DNA from: Tatumella saanichensis
GTDB taxonomy: Bacteria; Pseudomonadota; Gammaproteobacteria; Enterobacterales; Enterobacteriaceae
Length of the DNA stretch: 64,000 nt
Direction: 5' to 3'
NCBI RefSeq assembly: GCF_000439375.1
Contig: NZ_ATMI01000001.1
Span: 186,001-250,000, forward strand
Made by a program: the position numbers and the translations under genes. Shown here one piece after another: positions 1-8,480 of this stretch. The notes beneath the pieces are model-generated. The model was not told where the DNA came from. It ran no database searches and saw nothing but the letters and a program-made list of their open reading frames with translations. Numbering within the stretch: the first letter of the stretch is position 1; each line of letters starts with the position of its first letter.

Positions 1-425
1 GAGTCGAGGCTGAAAATAATGTCCAGCAACATAATTTGCAGGATCGCTCCGGCAAAAGAGTGCACCTTACTGTCATGGGCGGTCTCGCCCCCTTCGATGG
101 TTTCATGAATTTCGCCAGCGGATTTCCAGATCAAGAACAGTCCTCCACCCAGCAATATCAGGTCGCGGACCGAAAAATCATGGCCATAGAGTGTAAACAG
201 CGGATGCGTTAAGCGTACCACCCAGGCAATTGAGGCCAGTAATGCCAGACGCATGAGCATGGCGGCTACTAGGCCAAGACGCCGAGCTTTATTCTGTTGC
301 TGTGCGGGGAGCTTAGCCACCACCAAGGACAGAAAAATAATATTATCGATCCCCAGTACTACTTCCAGAACAATCAGTGTTCCGAGCGCCAACCAAGCGT
401 TGGGATCCGCAATCCACTCAAACAT
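1..425 (-). CDS. ygdQ: TerC-family integral membrane protein, 3' end beyond the window
   Basis: The minus-strand frame opens with an ATG at 425 and stays open to the window edge, giving the first 141 residues; E. coli YgdQ is about 237. The protein starts MFEWIADPNAWLALGTL and continues with a hydrophobic segment containing GIDNIIFLS, the glycine/aspartate-containing signature of the TerC family. At least three further hydrophobic stretches follow, and a second D-containing segment (DIIFSLDS) sits at the cut edge, as in other TerC proteins where acidic residues in the membrane are thought to bind metal. The physiological substrate is unknown. Position next to mutH matches E. coli ygdQ. The C-terminal part cannot be judged. 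Confidence 0.88.
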   Translation of the reverse strand, partial: MFEWIADPNAWLALGTLIVLEVVLGIDNIIFLSLVVAKLPAQQQNKARRLGLVAAMLMRLALLASIAWVVRLTHPLFTLYGHDFSVRDLILLGGGLFLIWKSAGEIHETIEGGETAHDSKVHSFAGAILQIMLLDIIFSLD

Positions 426-497
426 ATCGATATCAATCCTAAACGAAAACTAAACAAAGAGTATAACCGGACAGGATTAAACCATTGTAGTAAAAAT

Positions 498-1184
498 TTA
501 CAATAAAAAATGGCGTGCCAATAATGCGCCGGTAAAGGTTTTTTTCAGATAAAAACCACGGGGCAGGGTCATTATTGGTCTGCCGTCTGGGCCAATCGCA
601 TCTGTTAGGGCTTTGCGGTTTGCCGCTTTGGGGCGGATTTGCAGGTACTGGCCATGTCGGGCCGTGATTTTTTCTACCTCGCCCAGCACAATCATATCCA
701 TCAGTTCCTCCCAGTCTGCCCGTAACTGCTGCTCTTCTTCAGCGGACGGGGTCCACAGCAATGGACTACCAATCCGACGGCTCCCCAAGGGTAATGCACG
801 GTCTCCTTCCACGGGGATCCACAGCACCCTTGAAAGTTTGTACCGTAAATGGCTGTTCTGCCAGTTAACCCCGCTGTTACCGGTCAGAGGGGCGACACAG
901 ACAAAGGTGGTTTCCAGCGGTTGACCGCGGCTGTCGACCGGAATAGTTTTCAGTTCGATGCCCAGATGGGCGAAATCCTGCTCTGCTTTACTGCCGGCTG
1001 TAGCCCCCAGGTGTTGTTCAATAAGGGTACCTACCCAGCCTTTATCTCGGCGTAAGTCAGCGGGGATAGGGAGCCCCAACGCTGCTGCCAGTTCGGATAG
1101 CGATTGTCCAGCCAGTGCAGTGGCCCGCTCCATTAAGATAGCTTCATTTTCCGGCGGTGGAACGGGAGCGCAGGGATGGTACAT
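498..1184 (-). CDS. mutH: DNA mismatch repair endonuclease MutH
   Basis: A 228-residue protein (E. coli MutH 229). MutH is the strand-discriminating nuclease of methyl-directed mismatch repair: activated by MutS-MutL, it nicks the unmethylated strand at hemimethylated GATC sites. The restriction-enzyme-like catalytic motif D-x6-E-x-K is visible as D70, E77 and K79 in [10 protein letters not shown], the same numbering as in E. coli. The ATG at 1184 is preceded by an AAAGAGG ribosome-binding site on the minus strand. mutS lies at the far end of this window, as it does on the E. coli map. Transcription runs away from rppH, leaving a non-coding interval upstream. Confidence 0.97.
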   Translation of the reverse strand: MYHPCAPVPPPENEAILMERATALAGQSLSELAAALGLPIPADLRRDKGWVGTLIEQHLGATAGSKAEQDFAHLGIELKTIPVDSRGQPLETTFVCVAPLTGNSGVNWQNSHLRYKLSRVLWIPVEGDRALPLGSRRIGSPLLWTPSAEEEQQLRADWEELMDMIVLGEVEKITARHGQYLQIRPKAANRKALTDAIGPDGRPIMTLPRGFYLKKTFTGALLARHFLL

Positions 1185-1375
1185 AACACCTCTTTTGGTT
1201 GGTTAAAAAGCATACGGCAATGTGGGGCAATTAATTGCTTATAAAACGCTGGGGGGATAAACGCAATAATAGCATGATTACTCTTACTTTTTTATCCCAC
1301 TCTGGTCTGTATCAGCGCAGTGGATGCCGGGTTATACCCCTTTGTCATCGACAATAAACAGGATTATACGCAGAG

Positions 1376-1700
1376 TTATCCACAGAAAAATGGGATAACT
1401 GTGAATGAACCTGACTACTGGTTCGATTTACAGCCTTGACTTTACCTTCTTGTGTCATTTTTTTGCGTAGGGTGGATAACATATCACCATAAACTGTGGA
1501 TAAAAATACCGTTGGTTGTTTTTTGCGCATTGCGTTAAGTGGTGGCGAGCGCAGGTCTACTTGTAGGGGGGTAGATACTGTGAGATTTACATTAAGGTTA
1601 TGATTTTAATATGAAAGTAAAGCATCCCCTGAAAGGGGGGGAGAAATGGTTGATCGTGATTATTCAGGGAAATCCCGTGTTCTACACAAAGCTATCCACA
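1376..1700. promoter_or_regulatory. DnaA-box cluster, candidate DARS2 (DnaA-reactivating sequence)
   Basis: This lies in the 684-bp stretch 1185-1868, which has no convincing gene. Perfect DnaA boxes (TTATCCACA) are at 1376-1384 on the plus strand and 1495-1503 on the minus strand. One-mismatch boxes are at 1471-1479 (minus, TTATCCACC) and 1692-1700 (plus, CTATCCACA). A degenerate inverted box at 1391-1398 makes a GTTATCC/GGATAAC palindrome with the first. In E. coli the DARS2 site, which promotes exchange of DnaA-ADP to DnaA-ATP, lies beside mutH; its core has one box facing two tandem boxes, which is the orientation seen here (1376 against 1471 and 1495), though box spacing may differ. IHF and Fis sites needed by DARS2 were not convincingly located. 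The rest of the interval must also hold the mutH and rppH promoters. Confidence 0.6.
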
Positions 1701-1868
1701 GAAAAGGTGCATAAAATTCCCCTTGAAGAGGGCTCTCTGTTTATAAGTAGGTACTTTTTTGTGAGTTATCTTCAATTTATTCTGACAAAAGGCGCTCAGC
1801 CAATGGTTTACCGCCTGTAAGGAGTATGAAACAATCAGGCTATCTGAATATAGCTTTGAGGTAGTCTG

Positions 1869-2396
1869 GTGATCGATGATGATGGCTACCGCCCGAATGT
1901 TGGGATTGTAATCTGTAACAGGCAAGGACAGGTTCTGTGGGCCAGGCGTTTTGGACAACACTCTTGGCAATTTCCCCAGGGAGGCATTAATCCCGGAGAG
2001 ACCCCGGAACAGGCGATGTATCGGGAATTATACGAAGAAGTCGGGTTACATCGTAAAGATGTACGGATCATTGCCTCAACCCGTAACTGGTTGCGTTACA
2101 AATTGCCCAAACGTTTGGTGCGTTGGGATACCCGGCCGGTGTGTATCGGCCAGAAGCAAAAATGGTTTTTGCTGCAACTGCAATGCCATGATGGTGCGAT
2201 TAATGTTCAGGGCAGCAGCACACCTGAATTTGATGGCTGGCGCTGGGTAAGTTTTTGGTATCCGGTGCGACAGGTTGTCTCTTTTAAACGGGATGTTTAT
2301 CGTCGTGTAATGAAAGAGTTTGCCACGGTAGTCATGTCTGCTCCGGAAAATGCGCCGCAACGCAGTCCACAGGCAAACCGCAGAAAGAGAGGATAG
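1869..2396 (+). CDS. rppH: RNA pyrophosphohydrolase RppH (NudH)
   Basis: A 175-residue Nudix hydrolase (E. coli 176). RppH removes pyrophosphate from the 5' end of triphosphorylated RNAs, producing the monophosphate end that stimulates RNase E decay. The Nudix box runs from G38 to L60 with G38, E44, R52, E53, E56, E57 and G59 all in place; the three metal-binding glutamates are intact. The protein opens [14 protein letters not shown], as in the family. It is followed by ptsP after only 3 bp, as in E. coli, so the two are probably co-transcribed. It is transcribed divergently from mutH across the DnaA-box region. Confidence 0.97.
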   Translation: MIDDDGYRPNVGIVICNRQGQVLWARRFGQHSWQFPQGGINPGETPEQAMYRELYEEVGLHRKDVRIIASTRNWLRYKLPKRLVRWDTRPVCIGQKQKWFLLQLQCHDGAINVQGSSTPEFDGWRWVSFWYPVRQVVSFKRDVYRRVMKEFATVVMSAPENAPQRSPQANRRKRG

Positions 2397-2399
2397 TGC

Positions 2400-4655
2400 A
2401 TGGCGCTGATGCTCACCCGGTTACGTGATATTGTTGAGAAGGTGGCCAGTGCGTCGCGGCTGAATGATGCGCTGGAAATACTGGTCAATGAAATCTGTCA
2501 GGCCATGGAAACGGAGGTCTGCTCCGTCTACCTTGCGGATCATGAGCGTCAGTGTTACTACCTTATGGCGACCCGCGGCCTGAAAAAACCCAAAGGTCGC
2601 ACTATTACTCTGGCATTGGACGAAGGGATTGTCGGCTTGGTGGGACGTCTTGCCGAACCGATTAACCTCGCCGATGCCCAGAGTCACCCCAGTTTTAAAT
2701 TTATTCCCTCAGTTAAAGAAGAAAATTACCGTTCCTTCCTCGGTGCGCCGATTATCAACCGCCGCCAGCTAATGGGCGTGCTGGTAGTCCAGCAGCGTGA
2801 ACTCCGCTCTTTTGATGAATCAGAAGAGTCCTTTCTGGTAACCCTGGCGACCCAGGTCGGTACTTTACTCTCGCAGTCGCAGATAGGTCAGCTGTTTGGC
2901 GTGTTCCGCCAAAGCCGTATCCGTGCCATTGCCGCTTCGCCGGGCGTAGCCGTTGCACCGGGCTGGGTGGATCATATTCAGCCAACACTGGAACAGGTGA
3001 CTCAGGCCTCCACCCTGGATACCGGACAGGAGCGTGAGCGTCTGTTGTTGGCAATGAGTGAAGCCGGCGATGAGTTTCGCCGCTACAGTAAGCGTTTTTC
3101 CAGTAGCGTACAGAAAGAGACGGCGGCGATTTTCGACCTTTACTCGCATCTGCTCAGTGACCCACGCCTGAAAAAAGACCTAATGGCTGAAGTGGAGCGG
3201 GGCTCGGTTGCCGAGTGGGCCGTTAAAACGGTGATTGAGCAGTATGCCGGACAGTTTGCCGACCTGAAAGATGCCTACCTGCGAGAACGCAGTGGCGATA
3301 TCCGCGAACTGGGTCAGCGACTGTTATTCCATCTTGACGACAGCTTACAGGGCGCCAATACCTGGCCGGAAAGGTTCGTGCTGGTGGCCGATGAGTTAAC
3401 GGCCACTGCTCTGGCGGAAGTGCCGCCGGAACGCCTAGCCGGAGTGGTGGTACGCGACGGTGCTGCTAACTCCCATGCAGCGATCCTCACCCGGGCAATG
3501 GGGATCCCGGCGGTGATGGGGGCGGATATCCGCCCTGAACAGCTAAACAAACATCTGCTGATTGTGGATGGCTACCGCGGTGAGTTATTGGTCGATCCGG
3601 AACCGATCCTGATCAAAGAGTATCAGCGTCTGATCCGCGAAGAAAATGCCCTCAGTGAAACTGCCGAACGGGTCGCCGAGCAGCCCGGGGAGATGAAAAG
3701 CGGAGAGAACATTCATATCCTGCTGAATGCAGGGCTGAGTGCTGAGCTGGAACAAGCCATGGATAAGCGGGTAGACGGTGTCGGGCTGTACCGTACCGAA
3801 GTGCCGTTTATGCTGCAAAGCGGGTTTCCCTCTGAAGAGGAGCAAGTTGCTCAGTATCAGGGCATGTTGCAGGTGTTCAACAACAAACCGGTAACGTTGC
3901 GCACCTTGGATATCGGCGCTGATAAGCAACTGCCGTATATGCCGATCAGTGAAGAGAACCCTAGCCTCGGCTGGCGGGGGATCCGCCTAACACTGGATCA
4001 GCCGGAAATCTTCCTGGTACAGGTCCGTGCCATGCTGCGTGCCAACGCGGCCTCCGGAAACCTGAATATCCTGTTGCCGATGATCACCAGCGTCGATGAA
4101 ATCGATGAAGCCCGTAAATTGATTGAGCGTGCCGGCCACGAAGTGGAAGAGATGCTCGGTTATCCGATCCCGCGTCCTAACGTCGGCTGTATGATCGAAG
4201 TGCCGTCGATGATTTTCCTGATCCCGCAGGTGGCCCGTATCATCGATTTTATCTCGGTGGGGACCAATGACCTGACGCAGTATCTGCTGGCGGTGGACCG
4301 CAACAATACTCGGGTTGCTAATCTGTATGACTCACTACATCCGTCGGTACTACGGGCTATCTACCAGATTAACCTCGAAGCGCGCCGCCATAACTTGCCG
4401 GTCAGTGTCTGCGGGGAAATGGCCGGGGACCCGATGAGCGTTCCGCTACTGACCGGTATGGGGTACCGTCATTTGAGTATGAATGGCAAGAACGTACCGC
4501 GGGTGAAGTATCTATTACGTCATCTTGAGTGTAATGAAACCGAGCAACTGGTAGCGCAGGTGTTACAAGCCAGTACCGCCAGTGAAGTACGCTATCAGGT
4601 GGCAGTCTTTATGGAGCGTCGCGGCCTAGGAGGATTGATCCGCGGCGGCCGTTAA
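2400..4655 (+). CDS. ptsP: PTS-Ntr phosphoenolpyruvate-protein phosphotransferase (EI-Ntr)
   Basis: A 751-residue protein (E. coli 748). EI-Ntr takes phosphate from PEP and passes it to NPr and EIIA-Ntr, a regulatory chain linked to nitrogen status and potassium. The N-terminal 170 residues form a GAF domain; a PEP-utilising phosphohistidine domain follows, with the active-site histidine in GAANSHAAI at residue 359; the C-terminal PEP-binding barrel holds DISVGTND-type and CGEMAGDP motifs. Two ATGs are possible: 2400, with AGAGAGG about 7 bases upstream, and 2409, which matches the E. coli N terminus (MLTRLRD) and would give H356. The ribosome-binding site spacing favours 2400. Confidence 0.96.
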   Translation: MALMLTRLRDIVEKVASASRLNDALEILVNEICQAMETEVCSVYLADHERQCYYLMATRGLKKPKGRTITLALDEGIVGLVGRLAEPINLADAQSHPSFKFIPSVKEENYRSFLGAPIINRRQLMGVLVVQQRELRSFDESEESFLVTLATQVGTLLSQSQIGQLFGVFRQSRIRAIAASPGVAVAPGWVDHIQPTLEQVTQASTLDTGQERERLLLAMSEAGDEFRRYSKRFSSSVQKETAAIFDLYSHLLSDPRLKKDLMAEVERGSVAEWAVKTVIEQYAGQFADLKDAYLRERSGDIRELGQRLLFHLDDSLQGANTWPERFVLVADELTATALAEVPPERLAGVVVRDGAANSHAAILTRAMGIPAVMGADIRPEQLNKHLLIVDGYRGELLVDPEPILIKEYQRLIREENALSETAERVAEQPGEMKSGENIHILLNAGLSAELEQAMDKRVDGVGLYRTEVPFMLQSGFPSEEEQVAQYQGMLQVFNNKPVTLRTLDIGADKQLPYMPISEENPSLGWRGIRLTLDQPEIFLVQVRAMLRANAASGNLNILLPMITSVDEIDEARKLIERAGHEVEEMLGYPIPRPNVGCMIEVPSMIFLIPQVARIIDFISVGTNDLTQYLLAVDRNNTRVANLYDSLHPSVLRAIYQINLEARRHNLPVSVCGEMAGDPMSVPLLTGMGYRHLSMNGKNVPRVKYLLRHLECNETEQLVAQVLQASTASEVRYQVAVFMERRGLGGLIRGGR

Positions 4656-4790
4656 CGGCTCATGCTCGTTTACAATTAGCAACCTCTGTGCGGACTGCCT
4701 GTGATACTATGCGCAACGCTTTGTACAGGAGTTGCCGGTGAAATGGTTTTGCCGGAACAGACATTCAGATAGAAAGAATAATGGTGAAAG

Positions 4791-5672
4791 ATGACTAACG
4801 GATATCTTGCTTTTCCAAAATTTGACCCGGTGATTTTTTCTATCGGTCCGGTATCGCTTCACTGGTACGGCCTGATGTACCTGATTGGTTTTATCTTTGC
4901 CATGTGGCTGGCAGGACGTCGTGCCGACAAGCCTGGCAGTGGCTGGACACGTAACGAAGTCGAAAATCTGCTGTATGCCGGTTTTCTTGGGGTGTTCCTC
5001 GGTGGGCGTATCGGTTATGTGTTGTTCTACAACCTGCCGCTATTCTTACAAAATCCCCTCTATCTGTTTAAAGTCTGGGATGGCGGGATGTCATTCCACG
5101 GCGGTCTGATCGGTGTCATTATTGTGATGCTGGTGTTTGCACACCGTACTAAACGTACCTTTTTCCAAGTTTCTGATTTTATTGCACCGTTGATCCCTTT
5201 CGGGCTGGGTGCGGGGCGTCTGGGTAACTTTATTAACGGTGAACTCTGGGGGCGTGTGGATCCTAGCTGCCCATGGGCGATGCTGTTCCCGGGATCACGA
5301 CAGGAAGATCTTGCATTGGTGGTTACCCATCCTCAGTGGCAGCCATTGCTGGATAAGTATGGTGTCTTACCGCGACATCCGTCACAATTGTATGAACTGC
5401 TGCTGGAAGGGGTGATCCTGTTTATCATCCTCAACCTGTTTATTCGCAAGCCACGCCCGCTGGGAAGTGTATCGGGTCTGTTCCTGATTGGTTACGGCGC
5501 TTTCCGGATCATCGTTGAATTCTTCCGTCAGCCGGATGCCCAGTTGGGCCTGTTTGATGGGGTGATCAGTATGGGACAAATACTCTCTATTCCGATGATC
5601 TTAGCCGGTGTGATTGTTATGATTTGGGCTTACCGTAAAAGTCCGCAGAAACAACCGGGTGAAGTAAAATGA
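4791..5672 (+). CDS. lgt: Phosphatidylglycerol-prolipoprotein diacylglyceryl transferase
   Basis: A 293-residue inner-membrane enzyme (E. coli 291) that transfers diacylglycerol from phosphatidylglycerol to the lipobox cysteine of prolipoproteins, the first step of lipoprotein maturation. About seven hydrophobic segments are visible. The Lgt signature HGGLIG follows DGGMSF, with the essential histidine at residue 103, and [14 protein letters not shown] is present. Lipoproteins encoded in this window (MltA, YgdI, NlpD) would be its substrates. The stop overlaps the thyA start by 4 bases (ATGA), indicating coupling. A 135-bp gap separates it from ptsP and should carry the lgt promoter. Confidence 0.97.
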   Translation: MTNGYLAFPKFDPVIFSIGPVSLHWYGLMYLIGFIFAMWLAGRRADKPGSGWTRNEVENLLYAGFLGVFLGGRIGYVLFYNLPLFLQNPLYLFKVWDGGMSFHGGLIGVIIVMLVFAHRTKRTFFQVSDFIAPLIPFGLGAGRLGNFINGELWGRVDPSCPWAMLFPGSRQEDLALVVTHPQWQPLLDKYGVLPRHPSQLYELLLEGVILFIILNLFIRKPRPLGSVSGLFLIGYGAFRIIVEFFRQPDAQLGLFDGVISMGQILSIPMILAGVIVMIWAYRKSPQKQPGEVK

Positions 5673-6463
5673 AACAGTATCAGGAACTGATGCAGAAAGT
5701 GTTAAATGAAGGCGCGGCCAAAGATGACCGCACCGGAACCGGCACCTTGTCGATTTTCGGTCATCAGATGCGCTTCGATCTGCAGCAGGGCTTTCCGCTG
5801 GTCACCACTAAAAAGTGCCATATTCGCTCGATCATCCATGAGCTATTGTGGTTCCTGAAAGGGGACACCAATATTGCCTACCTGAAAGAGAATAAGGTGA
5901 CTATTTGGGACGAATGGGCCGATGAAAATGGCGACCTGGGACCGGTCTATGGCCGCCAATGGCGCAGTTGGCCAGCGGCTGATGGTCGTCATATCGACCA
6001 GATCAGCGAAGTGATCCGTCAGCTCAAAGAAGACCCGGACTCACGGCGCATTATTGTTTCCGCGTGGAACGTTGGCGAACTGGACAAGATGGCATTGGCA
6101 CCTTGCCATGCGTTTTTCCAGTTCTATGTGGTCAATGGTCGTCTGAGTTGCCAGCTGTATCAGCGCTCTTGTGATGTGTTCCTCGGCCTGCCGTTTAATA
6201 TTGCTAGCTATGCACTGTTGGTACATATGGTGGCCCAGCAATGTTCACTGGAAGTCGGTGATTTTGTCTGGACCGGTGGTGATACGCACCTGTACAACAA
6301 CCATCTGGAACAGGCGAATCTGCAACTGAGCCGTGAGCCGCGTCCATTGCCAACGCTGAAGATCAAGCGTAAGCCGGACTCTATCTTTGATTATCAGTTC
6401 GATGATTTTGAGATTGAAGGCTACGATCCGCATCCGGCCATCAAGGCACCGGTTGCGGTCTAA
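5669..6463 (+). CDS. thyA: Thymidylate synthase
   Basis: A 264-residue protein, the same length as E. coli ThyA. It methylates dUMP to dTMP with 5,10-methylene-tetrahydrofolate, yielding dihydrofolate. The catalytic cysteine is C146 in [12 protein letters not shown]; the nucleotide-binding segments [12 protein letters not shown] and HLYNNHLEQ are intact. The start overlaps the end of lgt by 4 bases, the conserved lgt-thyA arrangement in enteric bacteria. A strong hairpin follows at 6485-6518, ending this operon. Confidence 0.98.
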   Translation: MKQYQELMQKVLNEGAAKDDRTGTGTLSIFGHQMRFDLQQGFPLVTTKKCHIRSIIHELLWFLKGDTNIAYLKENKVTIWDEWADENGDLGPVYGRQWRSWPAADGRHIDQISEVIRQLKEDPDSRRIIVSAWNVGELDKMALAPCHAFFQFYVVNGRLSCQLYQRSCDVFLGLPFNIASYALLVHMVAQQCSLEVGDFVWTGGDTHLYNNHLEQANLQLSREPRPLPTLKIKRKPDSIFDYQFDDFEIEGYDPHPAIKAPVAV

Positions 6464-6484
6464 ACGACTCTATTGGTAACGCGA

Positions 6485-6518
6485 ACGGCAGTGCTATCCA
6501 GCACTGCCGTTTTTATTT
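6485..6518 (+). terminator. Rho-independent terminator of lgt-thyA
   Basis: A perfect 11-bp stem (ACGGCAGTGCT at 6485-6495 and its complement at 6500-6510) with an ATCC loop is followed by a T-rich tail. It lies 21 bases after the thyA stop. Confidence 0.9.
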
Positions 6519-6637
6519 GTGCATCACTCCGCTAAATATTAATTCCCGCTGCAATACACCGCTGCTTTTCCCAAGGCTGCCCGCAGTTTTGCTGCTTATA
6601 CGTATCCGTCTCTGATGCCTTTTGTCAGACTGCCGAC

Positions 6638-7111
6638 ATGATGAAATCCTCCGTGACGAACAGCCAGGGATTCACCCTGACTGAGCTAATGCTGGTACTG
6701 CTGCTCACAGCCTTACTGGCGACCAGTGGCCGCTTGATGTGGCAGGATATTCGCCAGCAATTGCAGTTGACGGAAACCGCCACGCAGTTACAACTTTTCC
6801 TGATTGGTGTACGGGAATATGCCAATAGCCGTAACCGGGATCTGACCTTGCGGGTGATAACCACCGACAGTGGCTGGTGTGTAGATGCCAGGCCTGACCC
6901 GATTACTGCCCCTTGTAACCGCCGCGGGCGTCTGGTGTGGCAGGCACCCTATCCGGATATCCGATTACTGTCGGTAAGCGGTGAGCCGGGGTTCTTTGGC
7001 CGCCGTAACTTGGCTCGCGGGGGTAACATTGCGTTTGGGCCAGCACAAGTCCCTTGGCGTATAGTGGTCTCCTCGCGGGCAAGAATACGGATCTGTCAGG
7101 AGGCCTGTTAA
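6638..7111 (+). CDS. ppdA: Prepilin-type cleavage protein, pseudopilin PpdA
   Basis: A 157-residue protein with a type IV prepilin leader: a short charged N terminus then GFTLTELMLVLLLTALLA, where the prepilin peptidase would cut between G and F and the glutamate at +5 is conserved. The remainder resembles a GspH-like minor pseudopilin with two cysteines in the C-terminal half. It heads the conserved ppdA-ppdB-ygdB-ppdC cluster upstream of recC. In E. coli this cluster is associated with type IV pilus-like assembly, but its function is poorly defined. The stop codon shares one base with the ppdB start. Confidence 0.88.
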   Translation: MMKSSVTNSQGFTLTELMLVLLLTALLATSGRLMWQDIRQQLQLTETATQLQLFLIGVREYANSRNRDLTLRVITTDSGWCVDARPDPITAPCNRRGRLVWQAPYPDIRLLSVSGEPGFFGRRNLARGGNIAFGPAQVPWRIVVSSRARIRICQEAC

Positions 7112-7668
7112 TGAGCAGTGGTAAGAAATGTCCGCAACAAGGGTTCAGCCTGATAGAGATGCTGCTGGCATTGCTGATATGTAGTCTGCTGTTTCTTAGC
7201 GCAGCCCGTTTTTTTCCGTGGTTATTGAATAACAGCGCTCGGTTGCAGCAGCAGATTGTTCGCACTCAAGAGGTCAGACAGTTGCTGCTGACACTGGAAA
7301 AATACCTGCGTCGGGCGGGTTACTGCGAACAGCCCCCCTGTGTGGGGCCGGCGTTGAGCATCAGCCCGACAGGGGAGTGCCTGTTGGTGCGCCTGCAATC
7401 ACGTCGCTATGTGGCGGGAGGCGTCTCAGGTCCCCTGATAAACGACAGCTATGGCTTTCGCCTGAATAACGGGCAGATTGAAGTGCGACGGGGGGCCGAC
7501 AGCTGTGTTGGGCAGGGCTGGGAAAGTCTTACTGACCCGCAGCGGCTACCGATCACGGCATTACGCTTTCAACGTCAGGGGAACCTACTGGGGGTAGAAA
7601 TTGGTACCGCTAATGACGATAAACTGTCTTTCGCAGAGAGCTACTGGATCCGCGGAGAAAACCTGTGA
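7111..7668 (+). CDS. ppdB: Prepilin-type cleavage protein, pseudopilin PpdB
   Basis: A 185-residue protein. The ATG at 7111 overlaps the ppdA stop (TAATG) and is preceded by CAGGAGG at 7097-7103; the frame is open 57 bases further upstream, but that part lies inside ppdA and lacks a leader. The N terminus carries GFSLIEMLLALLICSLLFLS, a prepilin cleavage site with the +5 glutamate and hydrophobic helix. Length and domain pattern fit a GspJ-like minor pseudopilin. The downstream ygdB GTG overlaps its stop, so translation is coupled. Confidence 0.88.
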   Translation: MSSGKKCPQQGFSLIEMLLALLICSLLFLSAARFFPWLLNNSARLQQQIVRTQEVRQLLLTLEKYLRRAGYCEQPPCVGPALSISPTGECLLVRLQSRRYVAGGVSGPLINDSYGFRLNNGQIEVRRGADSCVGQGWESLTDPQRLPITALRFQRQGNLLGVEIGTANDDKLSFAESYWIRGENL

Positions 7669-8114
7669 ACGCGCGTGGCAGTTCGCCGTTACTGATGGTG
7701 ATGATACTGCTACTCGCAGGGGGCGCGGTATTGCAGATTAACGGTAAGTTATTGATGTCCGCCACAGTGAGGATCAACGATGAATACCAGACGCTACAAG
7801 GGTTCAGTGATGCACAAACGTCCTTGGCCCAAGGACTGCAACTTCGTTGGCCGCAGCAAAAAGGCTGGCAGTGTCGTCAATTACCCCCTCCCGGTGGCCG
7901 AAGCTGCCTGTACCGACAAGGTCTGCAACAGGGCATTTTACGGGGTGAATCTCCTGACGGTGAAAAGGTACTGTGGCGACGGGTTAGCTGGCTGGCCGAT
8001 ACGGATGATGACCAAGCGCAAAGCGGTCGCATCCAGGCACTGCCCGCGGGCTGGAGTGACCTCTGTCCGCTGGCGGATGAACGGTTGTGCCGACCCGCCG
8101 GACGCGGGATTTAG
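7665..8114 (+). CDS. ygdB: YgdB-like protein (DUF2509), pseudopilin cluster
   Basis: A 149-residue protein (E. coli YgdB about 135) starting with GTG that overlaps the ppdB stop. The N terminus NARGSSPLLMVMILLLAGGAVLQ is a hydrophobic helix behind a short charged leader, resembling a GspK/PilX-like minor pseudopilin without the usual G-F-x4-E signature. Four cysteines lie in the C-terminal half. The end of the gene overlaps the start of ppdC by 38 bases in another frame. The identification rests mainly on position and architecture. Confidence 0.75.
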   Translation: MNARGSSPLLMVMILLLAGGAVLQINGKLLMSATVRINDEYQTLQGFSDAQTSLAQGLQLRWPQQKGWQCRQLPPPGGRSCLYRQGLQQGILRGESPDGEKVLWRRVSWLADTDDDQAQSGRIQALPAGWSDLCPLADERLCRPAGRGI

Positions 8115-8394
8115 CCTAGCAGAATGTCTGGTGGCGCTGGCATTGCTTTCTCTGGGGATGGTGGCCCTCGGTCAATATCACCGACAGCTGGTCGATAGCC
8201 TGCAGGTACAATGGGCACACCGTAATACCCTGCTGGCTGCGGCGCAAACACTGATTGGCAAGCCGGTTACCGGCTTTGACAGCCAACTTATCGCACAGCC
8301 GCAGCAGGGAGGATGTGTGCTGCTCATCGCCAAGGCTTCAGGTCCACGCGGGCGGCGGGCACAGCTGCAGCAGCTGAGTTGTCCACGACGCTGA
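8077..8394 (+). CDS. ppdC: Prepilin-type cleavage protein, pseudopilin PpdC
   Basis: A 105-residue protein (E. coli PpdC 107) beginning at the ATG at 8077. The open frame extends back to 7780, but that part only shadows ygdB and has no leader character. The start gives the short leader MNGCADPPDAG followed by FSLAECLVALALLSLGMVAL, a prepilin cleavage site with E at +5 and a GspI-like helix. It overlaps ygdB by 38 bases. A gap of 86 bases separates it from recC. A start further upstream cannot be excluded because no clear ribosome-binding site precedes 8077. Confidence 0.8.
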   Translation: MNGCADPPDAGFSLAECLVALALLSLGMVALGQYHRQLVDSLQVQWAHRNTLLAAAQTLIGKPVTGFDSQLIAQPQQGGCVLLIAKASGPRGRRAQLQQLSCPRR

Positions 8395-8480
8395 CGTAAT
8401 AAGTTACGGCTAACACTTGCAACCGATGGACGAGCAGGTAGAGTGACCAGGCAAAGACGGCCCCCGTCGCAGGAGAGAGT

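Noticed and set aside
1611..1820. A 69-residue open frame between mutH and rppH
   Set aside because: No family resemblance and no good ribosome-binding site; it overlaps the DnaA-box region that is better explained as a control site.
7780..8076. Long N-terminal extension of PpdC
   Set aside because: It lies within ygdB in another frame; a prepilin leader is normally short, and the ATG at 8077 gives one.
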